Origin: Chthoniobacteraceae bacterium
GTDB lineage: Bacteria; Verrucomicrobiota; Verrucomicrobiia; Chthoniobacterales; Chthoniobacteraceae
DNA: 64,000 bases
Direction: 5' to 3'
Assembly: GCA_947471505.1 (NCBI GenBank)
Contig: CANIWM010000005.1
Coordinates: 60,885 to 124,884, forward strand
Shown here: in pieces, positions 33,523-41,799 of the stretch
Layout of the letters: every line of letters begins with the position of its first letter
How positions within the stretch are numbered: position 1 is the stretch's first letter
Translations under genes and position numbers: made by a program
The notes under the pieces: generated by a model
Database searches by the model: none
What the model was told of the DNA's origin: nothing
Seen by the model: the letters and a program-made list of their open reading frames with translations, nothing else

Positions 33523-33539
33523 ACGGCATTTTTTGTGTG

Positions 33540-33776
33540 ATGGGCACGTTGACTATTGAATTACCCGATGTCCTTGCTTTGAGGATCGCGAGCGCGAGCG
33601 AACGGAAGCATTTGCCGCCTGCTCAAATCGTTTGCGAGGCGCTGGAGCAGTCGCTTCCCCCTGAGAATGGGAAGCCTGATTTGACGTCCAACCGAGCGTT
33701 GCTCGGTCGCGCGAAGACGCCCGACGGAGCAGCGTATGAGCAGGAGTTGCGCTCGGACTGGGACTCACGAGGATGA
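33540..33776 (+). CDS. Orphan VapB-like antitoxin
   Basis: 78 residues from the ATG at 33540. The N-terminus ([20 protein letters not shown]) is of a different type from the antitoxin at 20139, whereas the C-terminal tail ([20 protein letters not shown]...[10 protein letters not shown]) is nearly the same. Its stop overlaps an ATG at 33773, exactly where a vapC would start. That ATG opens the DUF1501 gene instead. The toxin has evidently been deleted. Confidence 0.8.
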   Translation: MGTLTIELPDVLALRIASASERKHLPPAQIVCEALEQSLPPENGKPDLTSNRALLGRAKTPDGAAYEQELRSDWDSRG

Positions 33777-35200
33777 GGTGTTTGCTGGATCTCACCCGCC
33801 GCCAATTCCTCGGTCGCGCCAGCACCGGCATCGGCGCGGCGGCGCTGGCTTCGTTGTTGAATCCAACGCTATCCGCTGCGCAAGGCGTCGCCGGCATTCC
33901 GCACTTCGCTCCGAAAGCAAAGCGGGTGATCTGGCTCACGCAGGCTGGCGCTCCATCGCAGCTCGATCTGTTCGATTACAAACCGGGCTTGCGCGAATTA
34001 TTCGACAAAGACCTGCCCGCCTCGGTCCGCAACGGGCAGCGAGTCACAGGGATGACTTCGGGGCAGGCGCGCTTTCCTATCGCGCCGTCGGTTTTTAATT
34101 TCAAACAACATGGAAACGCCGGGCATTGGTTGAGTGAGTTGCTGCCCCACACGGCGCGCCTCGCTGACGACCTCTGCGTCATTCGCTCGATGCACACCGA
34201 GGCCATCAATCATGATCCCGCCATGACGATGTTGCAGACCGGGAGTCAGGTCGCGGGCAGGCCTTCTTTTGGCTCATGGATGTCCTACGGCCTCGGCTCG
34301 GAGAATGCGGAGTTGCCTGCGTTTGTCGTGATGATTTCCCGGCCGAGCGGCAACGGAAACGCGCAGCCGCTGCACGAACGGATGTGGAGTTCGGGATTCC
34401 TTCCGTCCCGCTATCAAGGTGTTCGTTTTAGTTCCGGCAAGGACCCGGTGCTGTTTCTCACAAACCCGCCCGGAATCACGCCGGAGCGCCGCCGCGCGAT
34501 GCTCGACGACATTGCCGGGCTCAATAAGATCAAGCTCGACGAGTATCAGGATCCGGAAATCCAGGCGCGCATCGACCAATACGAAATGGCTTTCCGCATG
34601 CAGTCATCCGTCCCGGAGCTTGCCGATCTTTCCAAGGAACCGGCGTCCGTTTTCGAGCGCTACGGCCCGGAGTCGCGCAAGCCCGGCACTTTTGCCGCGA
34701 ACTGCGTTCTCGCGCGGCGTCTTGCCGAGCGCGGTGTGCGCTTCATCCAGCTCTATCATCGCGGATGGGACCAGCACAGCGATCTGCCGGAACACATCCG
34801 CTCGCAGTGCTACGACACCGACCAGCCAAGCGCCGCGCTTGTCGAGGACTTGAAACAACGCGGAATGCTCGATGACACGCTGGTTATTTGGGGTGGCGAG
34901 TTTGGGCGCAGTGTCTATTCGCAAGGGCAGCTCACCGCGAAGACCTACGGTCGCGATCATCACCCGCGCTGCTTCGCAATTTGGCTCGCCGGCGGTGGCG
35001 CAAAGCCCGGTGCGAGCGTCGGCGAGACGGATGATTTTTCCTACAACGTCGTCAAGGACCCGGTGCATATCCACGACCTCAATGCGACCGCGCTCCACCT
35101 GCTGGGGCTCGACCACACCCGCCTCACCGTCCGCCACCAAGGCCGCGACTACCGGCTCACGGACGTCCACGGTAGTGTGATTCGAAGCATCATCGCTTGA
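33773..35200 (+). CDS. DUF1501 (sulfatase-like fold) protein with a VapC-derived first six codons
   Basis: 475 residues. The body is a standard DUF1501 protein: twin-arginine-type start [83 protein letters not shown], and [20 protein letters not shown] at the end. The first residues MRCLLD are those of a VapC toxin start (compare MRWLLD at 20142), and the DNA matches vapC up to codon 6. The ATG overlaps the antitoxin stop as a vapC start would. Translation therefore now depends on the antitoxin cistron. The partner DUF1553 gene is upstream at 30009. Confidence 0.92.
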   Translation: MRCLLDLTRRQFLGRASTGIGAAALASLLNPTLSAAQGVAGIPHFAPKAKRVIWLTQAGAPSQLDLFDYKPGLRELFDKDLPASVRNGQRVTGMTSGQARFPIAPSVFNFKQHGNAGHWLSELLPHTARLADDLCVIRSMHTEAINHDPAMTMLQTGSQVAGRPSFGSWMSYGLGSENAELPAFVVMISRPSGNGNAQPLHERMWSSGFLPSRYQGVRFSSGKDPVLFLTNPPGITPERRRAMLDDIAGLNKIKLDEYQDPEIQARIDQYEMAFRMQSSVPELADLSKEPASVFERYGPESRKPGTFAANCVLARRLAERGVRFIQLYHRGWDQHSDLPEHIRSQCYDTDQPSAALVEDLKQRGMLDDTLVIWGGEFGRSVYSQGQLTAKTYGRDHHPRCFAIWLAGGGAKPGASVGETDDFSYNVVKDPVHIHDLNATALHLLGLDHTRLTVRHQGRDYRLTDVHGSVIRSIIA

Positions 35201-35267
35201 TGCTCGGGATTCCCATTAATCTGCCCCTGCCTTTTATCCACACACCCCATTTTCGTAAACCGAATCA

Positions 35268-36764
35268 ATGACTTCCATGCTCCGATATCCCACGCTCTTT
35301 TCTTTCATCTTCATTTCAGCCTCCATCACCACGACCATGGCGGACGATGTCGAGAAGCCCGCGCACGCCGCTTATCCCAAGCCGTTTTCCCGGCCAAATT
35401 CGATGGGTGGAGATTACGACACCTGGCGTGATGCGACAGGCCCGGACATCGGCGAGACGGCCGTGGATATCAGCCGCTTGCCGTCGCGCGTCGATAACTC
35501 CACCCGCCCGCAGTTCCCTCCGATTTACAAACAGAAAGGAGGAGCCTGTGGTCAGTTCACGGCGGTTGCCTCGATCTTTACCTACGAGATGAACGTCCTG
35601 AATGGCACCGAGGCCAGCACCGAGGCCACGCAATTTCCCGCCGATTTTTCCTGGAACATGTGTAATGCGGCCAACAGTGCCCAAGGCTCGGAAGCGCATC
35701 ATGGTTGGGAAGTTGCCAAGCAGATCGGAATTCCCACCGTCAAATCCTACGGACGCGTGGAGGGAGACAAAGACAAGATCGGCTTGTGGGCGAACGGTTA
35801 CCCCATCTGGCGCGAAGCGATGGAGTATCGCGTCGCTGGCTATCGCTACACCCCGACCGCCACCGTCTCCCAGATCAACGAAGCCCGCGGCTGGCTCTTC
35901 GACCGCAACCAACCCAAACCCGGCAAAGAATCCATCGGCGGATTGCTGGCGCTGGACGGACGGATGGGCGAGCTCAAAAAGGTCACGAAGACGATTCCCG
36001 AAGGAGATTATCTGGCGGGCGAAGACGTGTGGATCCATTGGGGACCGAGCGGTTACGGGCACGGCATCACTTGTGTGGGATACGATGATCAGGTCGGATT
36101 CGATGTGAATGGCGATGGCAAAGTGAGCAGCGACATCGATATCAACGGCGATGGCAAAGTCACCCTCGCTGATCGGGAGCGCGGTGCCTTCATCGTGGTC
36201 AACTCATGGGGAAAAACCTGGTCGAAAGACGGCAAAATTTACCTGCTCTACAGCGCAATGGTCGATCCCACTTGGGAACGCGGAAACTACCTCGGACGGA
36301 TCGAGGTTTCCCGGCATGTTCCCCGCTGCACTTTAAAACTGAAGCTCGCCTGCAACAAGCGCTCCGACCTGCGGGTGACCATCGGCATCGCCGGCGACAA
36401 AGAGGCCACGAAACCCGAACATGAACTCGCTCCGCAACCCCTCAACGGCTGGCCGCTCTTCGGCAAGCCAAAGAGTAACGTCGGCCAAGTCCCACTCGCT
36501 GGACCGGGTGATGAAAGCCCGCTCGAAGTCGGCATCGATCTCACGCCATTGCTCAGCAAGTTGGGCTCGAAGTCCGCTGGTGATGGCCGCCTTTTCCTAA
36601 GCTTCAGTTGCGCGGAAAAAAGCGACGCCACCGGCGTGCTCCACGCCTGTGCTATCCGACATTACGATGACAAAGGCTCCTTCGTCCGGGAGTCCGTCGT
36701 GGAAGTTCAAGATGGAGCCTTCGGCAAAAAAACGCTCGCACTCGCAACAACCCTCGCCCCGTAA
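35268..36764 (+). CDS. Secreted papain-like (C1 family) cysteine peptidase with EF-hand-like insert
   Basis: 498 residues with an N-terminal signal (LRYPTLFSFIFISASITTTM A). The C1 catalytic residues are present: Gln and Cys in YKQKGGACGQFTA, His in SGYGHGITCVGYDD, and Asn in FIVVNSWGKTW. Between His and Asn lies an insert DVNGDGKVSSDIDINGDGK with two calcium-binding-like DxNGDGKV loops, as in dockerin or EF-hand repeats. The C-terminal ~150 residues form a beta-rich domain. The gene is bracketed by two copies of the DUF1501 3' end (35162-35200 and 36769-36807), suggesting insertion after the DUF1501 gene. Confidence 0.85.
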   Translation: MTSMLRYPTLFSFIFISASITTTMADDVEKPAHAAYPKPFSRPNSMGGDYDTWRDATGPDIGETAVDISRLPSRVDNSTRPQFPPIYKQKGGACGQFTAVASIFTYEMNVLNGTEASTEATQFPADFSWNMCNAANSAQGSEAHHGWEVAKQIGIPTVKSYGRVEGDKDKIGLWANGYPIWREAMEYRVAGYRYTPTATVSQINEARGWLFDRNQPKPGKESIGGLLALDGRMGELKKVTKTIPEGDYLAGEDVWIHWGPSGYGHGITCVGYDDQVGFDVNGDGKVSSDIDINGDGKVTLADRERGAFIVVNSWGKTWSKDGKIYLLYSAMVDPTWERGNYLGRIEVSRHVPRCTLKLKLACNKRSDLRVTIGIAGDKEATKPEHELAPQPLNGWPLFGKPKSNVGQVPLAGPGDESPLEVGIDLTPLLSKLGSKSAGDGRLFLSFSCAEKSDATGVLHACAIRHYDDKGSFVRESVVEVQDGAFGKKTLALATTLAP

Positions 36765-36768
36765 CGCT

Positions 36769-36807
36769 GACGTCCACGGTGACGTGATTCGAAGCGCGAT
36801 TGCTTAA
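36769..36807 (+). pseudogene. Scar: duplicated 3' end of a DUF1501 gene
   Basis: The frame reads DVHGDVIRSAIA and stop, matching the last 12 codons of the DUF1501 gene ([12 protein letters not shown]) at 31 of 39 bases. It has no start and directly follows the stop of the peptidase gene. It is a remnant of a second DUF1501 gene or a duplication made when the peptidase gene was inserted. Confidence 0.75.
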
Positions 36808-36835
36808 AAACCGGAGCTGGGAGATTTACGAAACT

Positions 36836-38392
36836 ATGAAAGACAACCACAAGGTTTACGACGCCATCATCGTCGGCGGCGGGCACAACGGGCTGGTGGC
36901 AGCGAGCTATCTCGCCAAGGCGGGCAAAAGCGTTCTTTTGCTCGAAGCCCGCGACGAGTCCGGCGGCGCCACGACGAGCGTGAAACCCTTTCCCGAATAC
37001 GACGCGCGCCTGTCGCGCTATTCGTATCTCGTCTCGCTGCTGCCGGATCAGATCGTGGCAGACTTGGGCATCCACTTCAAAACGCTCGGGCGCGCTGTCG
37101 CTTCTTACACGCCGTATCACCGCGACGAAAAGGACGACGGGCTTTTGGTTTCCACGGATTGGGATGAGGCAACCGCGAGCAGCTTTCGGCGGCTCACCGG
37201 CTCGGACCAGGAAGGCAGCGCATGGCAGAAGTTTTACGGCGAGATTGCCGAGCTGGCCCAGCGCTTCGCCCCGAGCATGCTCCAGCCGCTCAAGAGCGCG
37301 GCGGAACTTAAATCCGAAATGGGATTGCCGGAAGTGTGGCGCAGTTTGATGGAGGTCCCGATTGGTGAAGTCATTCGCAATCGATTCAGCGACGACCTTG
37401 TTAGGGGCGTGGTGCTGACGGACGCGTTGATCGGCACGTTTGTTTCTGCCGATGACATGCAGGCCAACCGTTGTTTTCTCTATCACCTGATTGGCAACGG
37501 CACGGGCCAGTGGCGTGTGCCGCAAGGCGGCATGGGCGCGCTGGTGAACGAGCTGTATCGCATCGCCACGTCGCAGGGCGTGGAGATCAGATTGCATTCC
37601 AAGGTTGCAGCGCTGGAAAGCGGCCCGATGGGTGTTCGCGTTGAAACGGAATCCGGCGAGAGCTACACCGCCAAAGACCTGCTCTTTGCCGCCGCGCCGC
37701 AGCATCTGGCCCGTTTGCGCGGACAGGCTGCGCCGGACTCGCTCGAAGGCTCGCAGATGAAAATCAATATGCTCCTCACGCGCCTGCCGCGCCTCAAATC
37801 CGGCGTGGACCCGCGCCTCGCCTTTGCCGGGACGTTCCACGCGAACGAGAGCTTCTCCCAATTCGAAACCGCCTACATCCGCGCCCGCGGCGGCGAAATG
37901 CCGGAGCCGCTCCCCCTGGAGATGTATTGCCACACGTTGACCGATCCCACGATCCTGTCCGGCGAACTGAACGCGAAAGGTTTTCAAACGCTCACCCTTT
38001 TCGGCCTGCACACGCCCGCGAAACTATTCGACGCCGACCCAGAAGGCGCGAAGGCGCTGGCCAAAGAACGCGCCATCGCCAGCCTGAACGAATACCTCCT
38101 CGATCCCATCGAATCCGTCCTCGCTCCATGCAACGACGGCTCGCTGGCGATCGAAGTAAAATCACCGCTCGACCTCGAGAAAGATATCTCCCTGCCGCGC
38201 GGAAACATCTTCCACCGCGATCTCGATTTCCCCTTCCTCGACGACGATGAGCGAGAAACAAATCAGCCACTCTGGGGCGCAGAAACCGACGACCCGCACA
38301 TCTACCTCGCCGGCGCAGGAGCCCGGCGCGGCGGCGGCGTCAGCGGAATCGCAGGCCATAACGCCGCGATGGCATTGCTCGCAAAATCGTAG
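36836..38392 (+). CDS. FAD-dependent phytoene-desaturase-like oxidoreductase
   Basis: 518 residues. A dinucleotide-binding motif appears at the very start (YDAIIVGGGHNGLVAASYLA, then LLLEARDESGG), and the C-terminal FAD-contacting stretch reads IYLAGAGARRGGGVSGIAGH, typical of the carotenoid desaturase/amine oxidase superfamily. Similar bacterial proteins include the pyridine nucleotide-disulphide oxidoreductase-like PYROXD2 group; substrate unknown. I chose the ATG at 36836 because it precedes the Rossmann motif by the usual distance; upstream codons include the DUF1501 scar. No carotenoid genes lie nearby. Confidence 0.87.
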   Translation: MKDNHKVYDAIIVGGGHNGLVAASYLAKAGKSVLLLEARDESGGATTSVKPFPEYDARLSRYSYLVSLLPDQIVADLGIHFKTLGRAVASYTPYHRDEKDDGLLVSTDWDEATASSFRRLTGSDQEGSAWQKFYGEIAELAQRFAPSMLQPLKSAAELKSEMGLPEVWRSLMEVPIGEVIRNRFSDDLVRGVVLTDALIGTFVSADDMQANRCFLYHLIGNGTGQWRVPQGGMGALVNELYRIATSQGVEIRLHSKVAALESGPMGVRVETESGESYTAKDLLFAAAPQHLARLRGQAAPDSLEGSQMKINMLLTRLPRLKSGVDPRLAFAGTFHANESFSQFETAYIRARGGEMPEPLPLEMYCHTLTDPTILSGELNAKGFQTLTLFGLHTPAKLFDADPEGAKALAKERAIASLNEYLLDPIESVLAPCNDGSLAIEVKSPLDLEKDISLPRGNIFHRDLDFPFLDDDERETNQPLWGAETDDPHIYLAGAGARRGGGVSGIAGHNAAMALLAKS

Positions 38393-38405
38393 TCTTCTCT
38401 ATCCT

Positions 38406-39143
38406 ATGAAATACACACTCATGCTCCTCGCATTACTGTCCGTCTGCGCTTTCGCGGCGGAGAAACCACCGCTTCCCACCGCTCACACTACTCGCAACAT
38501 CGAAGGCTGGAGCGTGCGCGTGGATGACCGCCTGTTGCACGGCGACGGCGCGGCCGTTGGCGAACGCGCGCTGAAGCTGCTCGGAGCGCGGCTCGTCGCC
38601 ATCACCATTGTTGTGCCCGAGGCGTCGCTCGCAAAGCTGCGCGCCATCACCATCGAGCTCGACCTGAACTACGGCGACCTACGCGCCATGCAGTATCACC
38701 CCGATGCCGACTGGCTGAAAGAGAACGGCTACAGTGAGAAGCTCGCGAAATGCGTCCACATTCCCGAGGTCGAGGATTTCCTCTCTCCGGAGGAAAACCT
38801 CCGCATGCCGTGGGTCGTGCTGCACGAACTCGCGCACGGTTTTCACGACCAGACGATCGGCTTTGAAGACGCCCGTGTGCTCGCCGCGTGGAAAAAGTTT
38901 TGCGAAAGCGGGAAATACAAATCCGTCCTCACAAGCCTCGGCAAAATGCGCGAGCACTACGGGCTGACAGACCAAAAAGAGTTCTTCGCCGAAATGACCG
39001 AAAGCTATTTCGGCTCGAATGATTTCTACCCCTTCGTCACCGGCGAACTGAAACAAGCCGAGCCGGAAACCTTCGCATTACTCGCCGAAATCTGGGGCCC
39101 GCTTCCCGGCTTCGCCCCACCAAAAGCGAAGGCCAAACCGTAA
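38406..39143 (+). CDS. Secreted metallopeptidase-like protein (HExxH)
   Basis: 245 residues with a clean signal peptide (MKYTLMLLALLSVCAFAAEK). The zinc-binding motif HELAHGFHD occurs near residue 140, preceded by NLRMPWVVL. A downstream Glu in KEFFAEMTESYFGSNDFYPF is well placed to be the third zinc ligand of a gluzincin. The arrangement resembles the anthrax-lethal-factor-like/'FAEM' peptidases of planctomycetes. It is short for a complete peptidase but all expected ligands are present. It starts 13 bases after the FAD oxidoreductase gene, so the two are likely co-transcribed. Confidence 0.8.
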   Translation: MKYTLMLLALLSVCAFAAEKPPLPTAHTTRNIEGWSVRVDDRLLHGDGAAVGERALKLLGARLVAITIVVPEASLAKLRAITIELDLNYGDLRAMQYHPDADWLKENGYSEKLAKCVHIPEVEDFLSPEENLRMPWVVLHELAHGFHDQTIGFEDARVLAAWKKFCESGKYKSVLTSLGKMREHYGLTDQKEFFAEMTESYFGSNDFYPFVTGELKQAEPETFALLAEIWGPLPGFAPPKAKAKP

Positions 39144-39297
39144 CAGCGTTCCCATGCAAGACACCCGGACACGAAGTGCGCTTCGCCGTTGCTTCATGTT
39201 TTTTCTCCTCAACGATCTTCCCCCGAGAAGGGACAGGTTGCTCGGGTGCATGATGCTTGGCTTTCGCGCGGCATGCGGGCGAGGGTGGAGTTCATTC

Positions 39298-41784
39298 ATG
39301 AATCGCGCTCTCGCTCTCAGCATTATTTTTTTCTCCGCAGTCGTCCATGCGGCGGGCGGTGGCGGCGTGGCGGCGGCTCCTGCCAGTGCCAAGCAGGACG
39401 TTGGTAAACTGTTCGAGCAGTTTTGTTTTTCCTGTCACGACGACACTGCGGAAGGGGATGTGCGCTTTGATAATCTCGCCACGCTTCCTCTTGAGGCTCG
39501 ACTCGATTTGATGAACCGGATGCTGGAGCAGGTGTATCTCAAGCAGATGCCTCCGAAGAAGAAGAACCAGCCTACGGAGGCGGAGCGTATACAATTGGCC
39601 CGCTGGATATGGGATGGCTTGTCCGCTCACAACGCATCGAAGTTGGAAGATAAGCTGCGCATGCCGGCCTACGGAAACTATGTGGAGCACGAGCAGCTTT
39701 TTAGCGGCGCGATCACCGATGCGCCTTTCACACCCGCGAGGCGATGGCTCGTGAGTCCGCAGATTTTTTCGCAGCGTGCGAGCGACGTGTTTGGGCCTGC
39801 TGAGAAGGTGCGTCCGGGCGGGCTTTACGGGGTGACAAATCCTTTCGTGCTGCCGGATTCTTCCGGCGTGCGCTACTACGACAACGACTCGCTCGATGGA
39901 GGTGCGCTGCTGGTGATGCTCACAAATGCGGACTGGATTTCGCAGAAGCAGGTGCTCGGTGCGCGAATTAAAAGCGGAGAGATGAAAGCCGATGCTTTGC
40001 CCAACCCTCAGGACAAGTATATCCCCAAAAAATACCCCGCTGCTTTCGATACGATTATCCTGAACAAAACCGCGCCATCCGACGCGGAGATCGCCGATGC
40101 GGTGCGGGCGCAATTTGCCAGCGTGCTGCGGCGCGATCCTAGCGACGCCGAGCTGGCGAAGTATGCGAAGCTGACGCGAGACGCTATCGCGATTGGCGGC
40201 AATTCGGAAGGTCTGCGGCAGATGCTGCTGACTGTGCTGCTGGAATCGGAGTTCCTTTACCGTCTGGAATTCGGCGCAGGTCCGGCAGATAGCTTTGGCC
40301 GGAAAATGCTCGCGCCTCGAGAGGGAGCCTGGGCGCTTTCCTATGCACTGGGCGACCGAGGGCCGGATGAAAAACTACTGCAAGCCGCCGAGCAGGGACG
40401 ACTGAACACGCGCGAGGATTACAAACGCGAGTTGCTGCGGTTGCTGGACGACAAGACTTATTTTGCCGACGAGATTGATCCCAGCATGGGCGGCAAGGTG
40501 GTCCGCACGGTCGTCAGTCATCCTCGTATCAACCGCTTTTTTCGCGAGTTTTTCGGCTATCCGATGGCCACACGCGTTTTCAAGGATCCGGAGCGCGGTC
40601 TCGGCATCTACCAAAATCCCGACCGCGGCACCACCGGCACGCCCGGCTTTCTCGTCAACGAAGCCGACCGACTCATCGAAACGATTCTTCAGCAAGACAA
40701 GGATGTCTTCGCCGCACTCCTCACCACCGACCGCTACATCGTATATTACGACCGGGCGCCCGAGGTTGGGCGACAAATCGTCGGCGAATGGAAAAAGGTA
40801 TGGGAGGCACTCAAAAGCACCCCTTGGAAAACCGAGCCGGAAAAAGTCATCGCGGAAAATGCGTCCGTTTTTGCCGGGCTGAAACACTTTCGCCTTCCCG
40901 AGGGCCAGCACCAGAAGCGTGAGTTCGTCTGGCACATGTGGTTCTTCAATGACTACTTTGACAAGGGACTCACCCCCTTTACCACCATCCCCACCGCTCA
41001 CGGCTACTACATCAATCACTCGCCCTTCTACAGCCTGCCGCCCACTCCTCTCCGGGGCCGCTATACCCCAGCTGAAAATCCAAAATTTAAGGGTTTGGAA
41101 GAAGCTAAATTCTGGGATTACCCCGTCGAGCAGCCCTTCAAAATTGAGAATCGAAAGGGCATCCTCACGCATCCCGCGTGGCTCATCGCACACTCGCTAA
41201 ACACGGAAAACGACCCCGTCCGCCGTGGCCGCTGGATTCGCGAGAAACTCCTCGCCGGACGTGTCCCCGATGTGCCTATCACGGTGGATGCCGTAGTTCC
41301 CGAAGACCACCACAAGACGCTGCGCGAGCGTCTCGACAAAGTTACCAACGCGCAGGAGTGCATAAAATGCCACCAATACATGAACCCGCTTGGACTACCG
41401 TTCGAGCAGTTCGATGATTTCGGTCGCTTCCGCACGCAGGAGCCGCTGGAACATGCCGAAAACATCGTCGGCAAAAACGGCAACCTGTCGATTTACAAGA
41501 CACTCCCCGTCAACACTCGCGGTGCCATCGACAGCACCGGAGTCGCCGCTCTCGATGGCGAGGTCAAGGACTCCTTCGACCTCATCGACCGCCTTGCTAA
41601 ATCGCCGCGCGTCCGCCAATCCATCATCCGCCACGCCTTCCGTTTCTTTTTAGGGAGAAATGAAATGCTCTCCGACTCGCGCACGCTAATTGATGCGGAT
41701 AAAGCCTATCTCCAAAGCGGAGGCAGCTTCCGTGCTGTTATCGTTTCGCTGCTCACATCCGACTCTTTTCTTTACCGAAAATAA
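39298..41784 (+). CDS. Cytochrome-type DUF1588/DUF1592 protein
   Basis: 828 residues from the ATG at 39298, the start of a signal peptide (MNRALALSIIFFSAVVHAAG). A haem-type motif FCFSCHDD lies near residue 45, then QMPPKKKNQPTEAERIQLAR. The DUF1592-like core (LLTVLLESEFLYRLEFG; LAPREGAWALSYALGDRGPD) is followed by DUF1588 (GILTHPAWLIAHSLNTENDP VRRG), then the second motif CIKCHQYMNPLGLPFEQFDD, and a DUF1585-like end (RLAKSPRVRQSIIRHAFRFF). DUF1587 is poorly recognisable. It forms the usual pair with the DUF1552 gene, which starts 15 bases downstream. Confidence 0.9.
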   Translation: MNRALALSIIFFSAVVHAAGGGGVAAAPASAKQDVGKLFEQFCFSCHDDTAEGDVRFDNLATLPLEARLDLMNRMLEQVYLKQMPPKKKNQPTEAERIQLARWIWDGLSAHNASKLEDKLRMPAYGNYVEHEQLFSGAITDAPFTPARRWLVSPQIFSQRASDVFGPAEKVRPGGLYGVTNPFVLPDSSGVRYYDNDSLDGGALLVMLTNADWISQKQVLGARIKSGEMKADALPNPQDKYIPKKYPAAFDTIILNKTAPSDAEIADAVRAQFASVLRRDPSDAELAKYAKLTRDAIAIGGNSEGLRQMLLTVLLESEFLYRLEFGAGPADSFGRKMLAPREGAWALSYALGDRGPDEKLLQAAEQGRLNTREDYKRELLRLLDDKTYFADEIDPSMGGKVVRTVVSHPRINRFFREFFGYPMATRVFKDPERGLGIYQNPDRGTTGTPGFLVNEADRLIETILQQDKDVFAALLTTDRYIVYYDRAPEVGRQIVGEWKKVWEALKSTPWKTEPEKVIAENASVFAGLKHFRLPEGQHQKREFVWHMWFFNDYFDKGLTPFTTIPTAHGYYINHSPFYSLPPTPLRGRYTPAENPKFKGLEEAKFWDYPVEQPFKIENRKGILTHPAWLIAHSLNTENDPVRRGRWIREKLLAGRVPDVPITVDAVVPEDHHKTLRERLDKVTNAQECIKCHQYMNPLGLPFEQFDDFGRFRTQEPLEHAENIVGKNGNLSIYKTLPVNTRGAIDSTGVAALDGEVKDSFDLIDRLAKSPRVRQSIIRHAFRFFLGRNEMLSDSRTLIDADKAYLQSGGSFRAVIVSLLTSDSFLYRK

Positions 41785-41799
41785 CTCACATCACGACTA

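Noticed and set aside
36687..38011. 434-codon frame opposite the FAD oxidoreductase
   Set aside because: Antisense shadow; the plus strand has an unmistakable FAD-binding motif and C-terminus.
41355..41365. Recurrent ATA-AAR codons for Ile-Lys (also near 58, 1602 and 1771) as a possible regulatory motif
   Set aside because: Too few and too scattered; compatible with chance codon choice.
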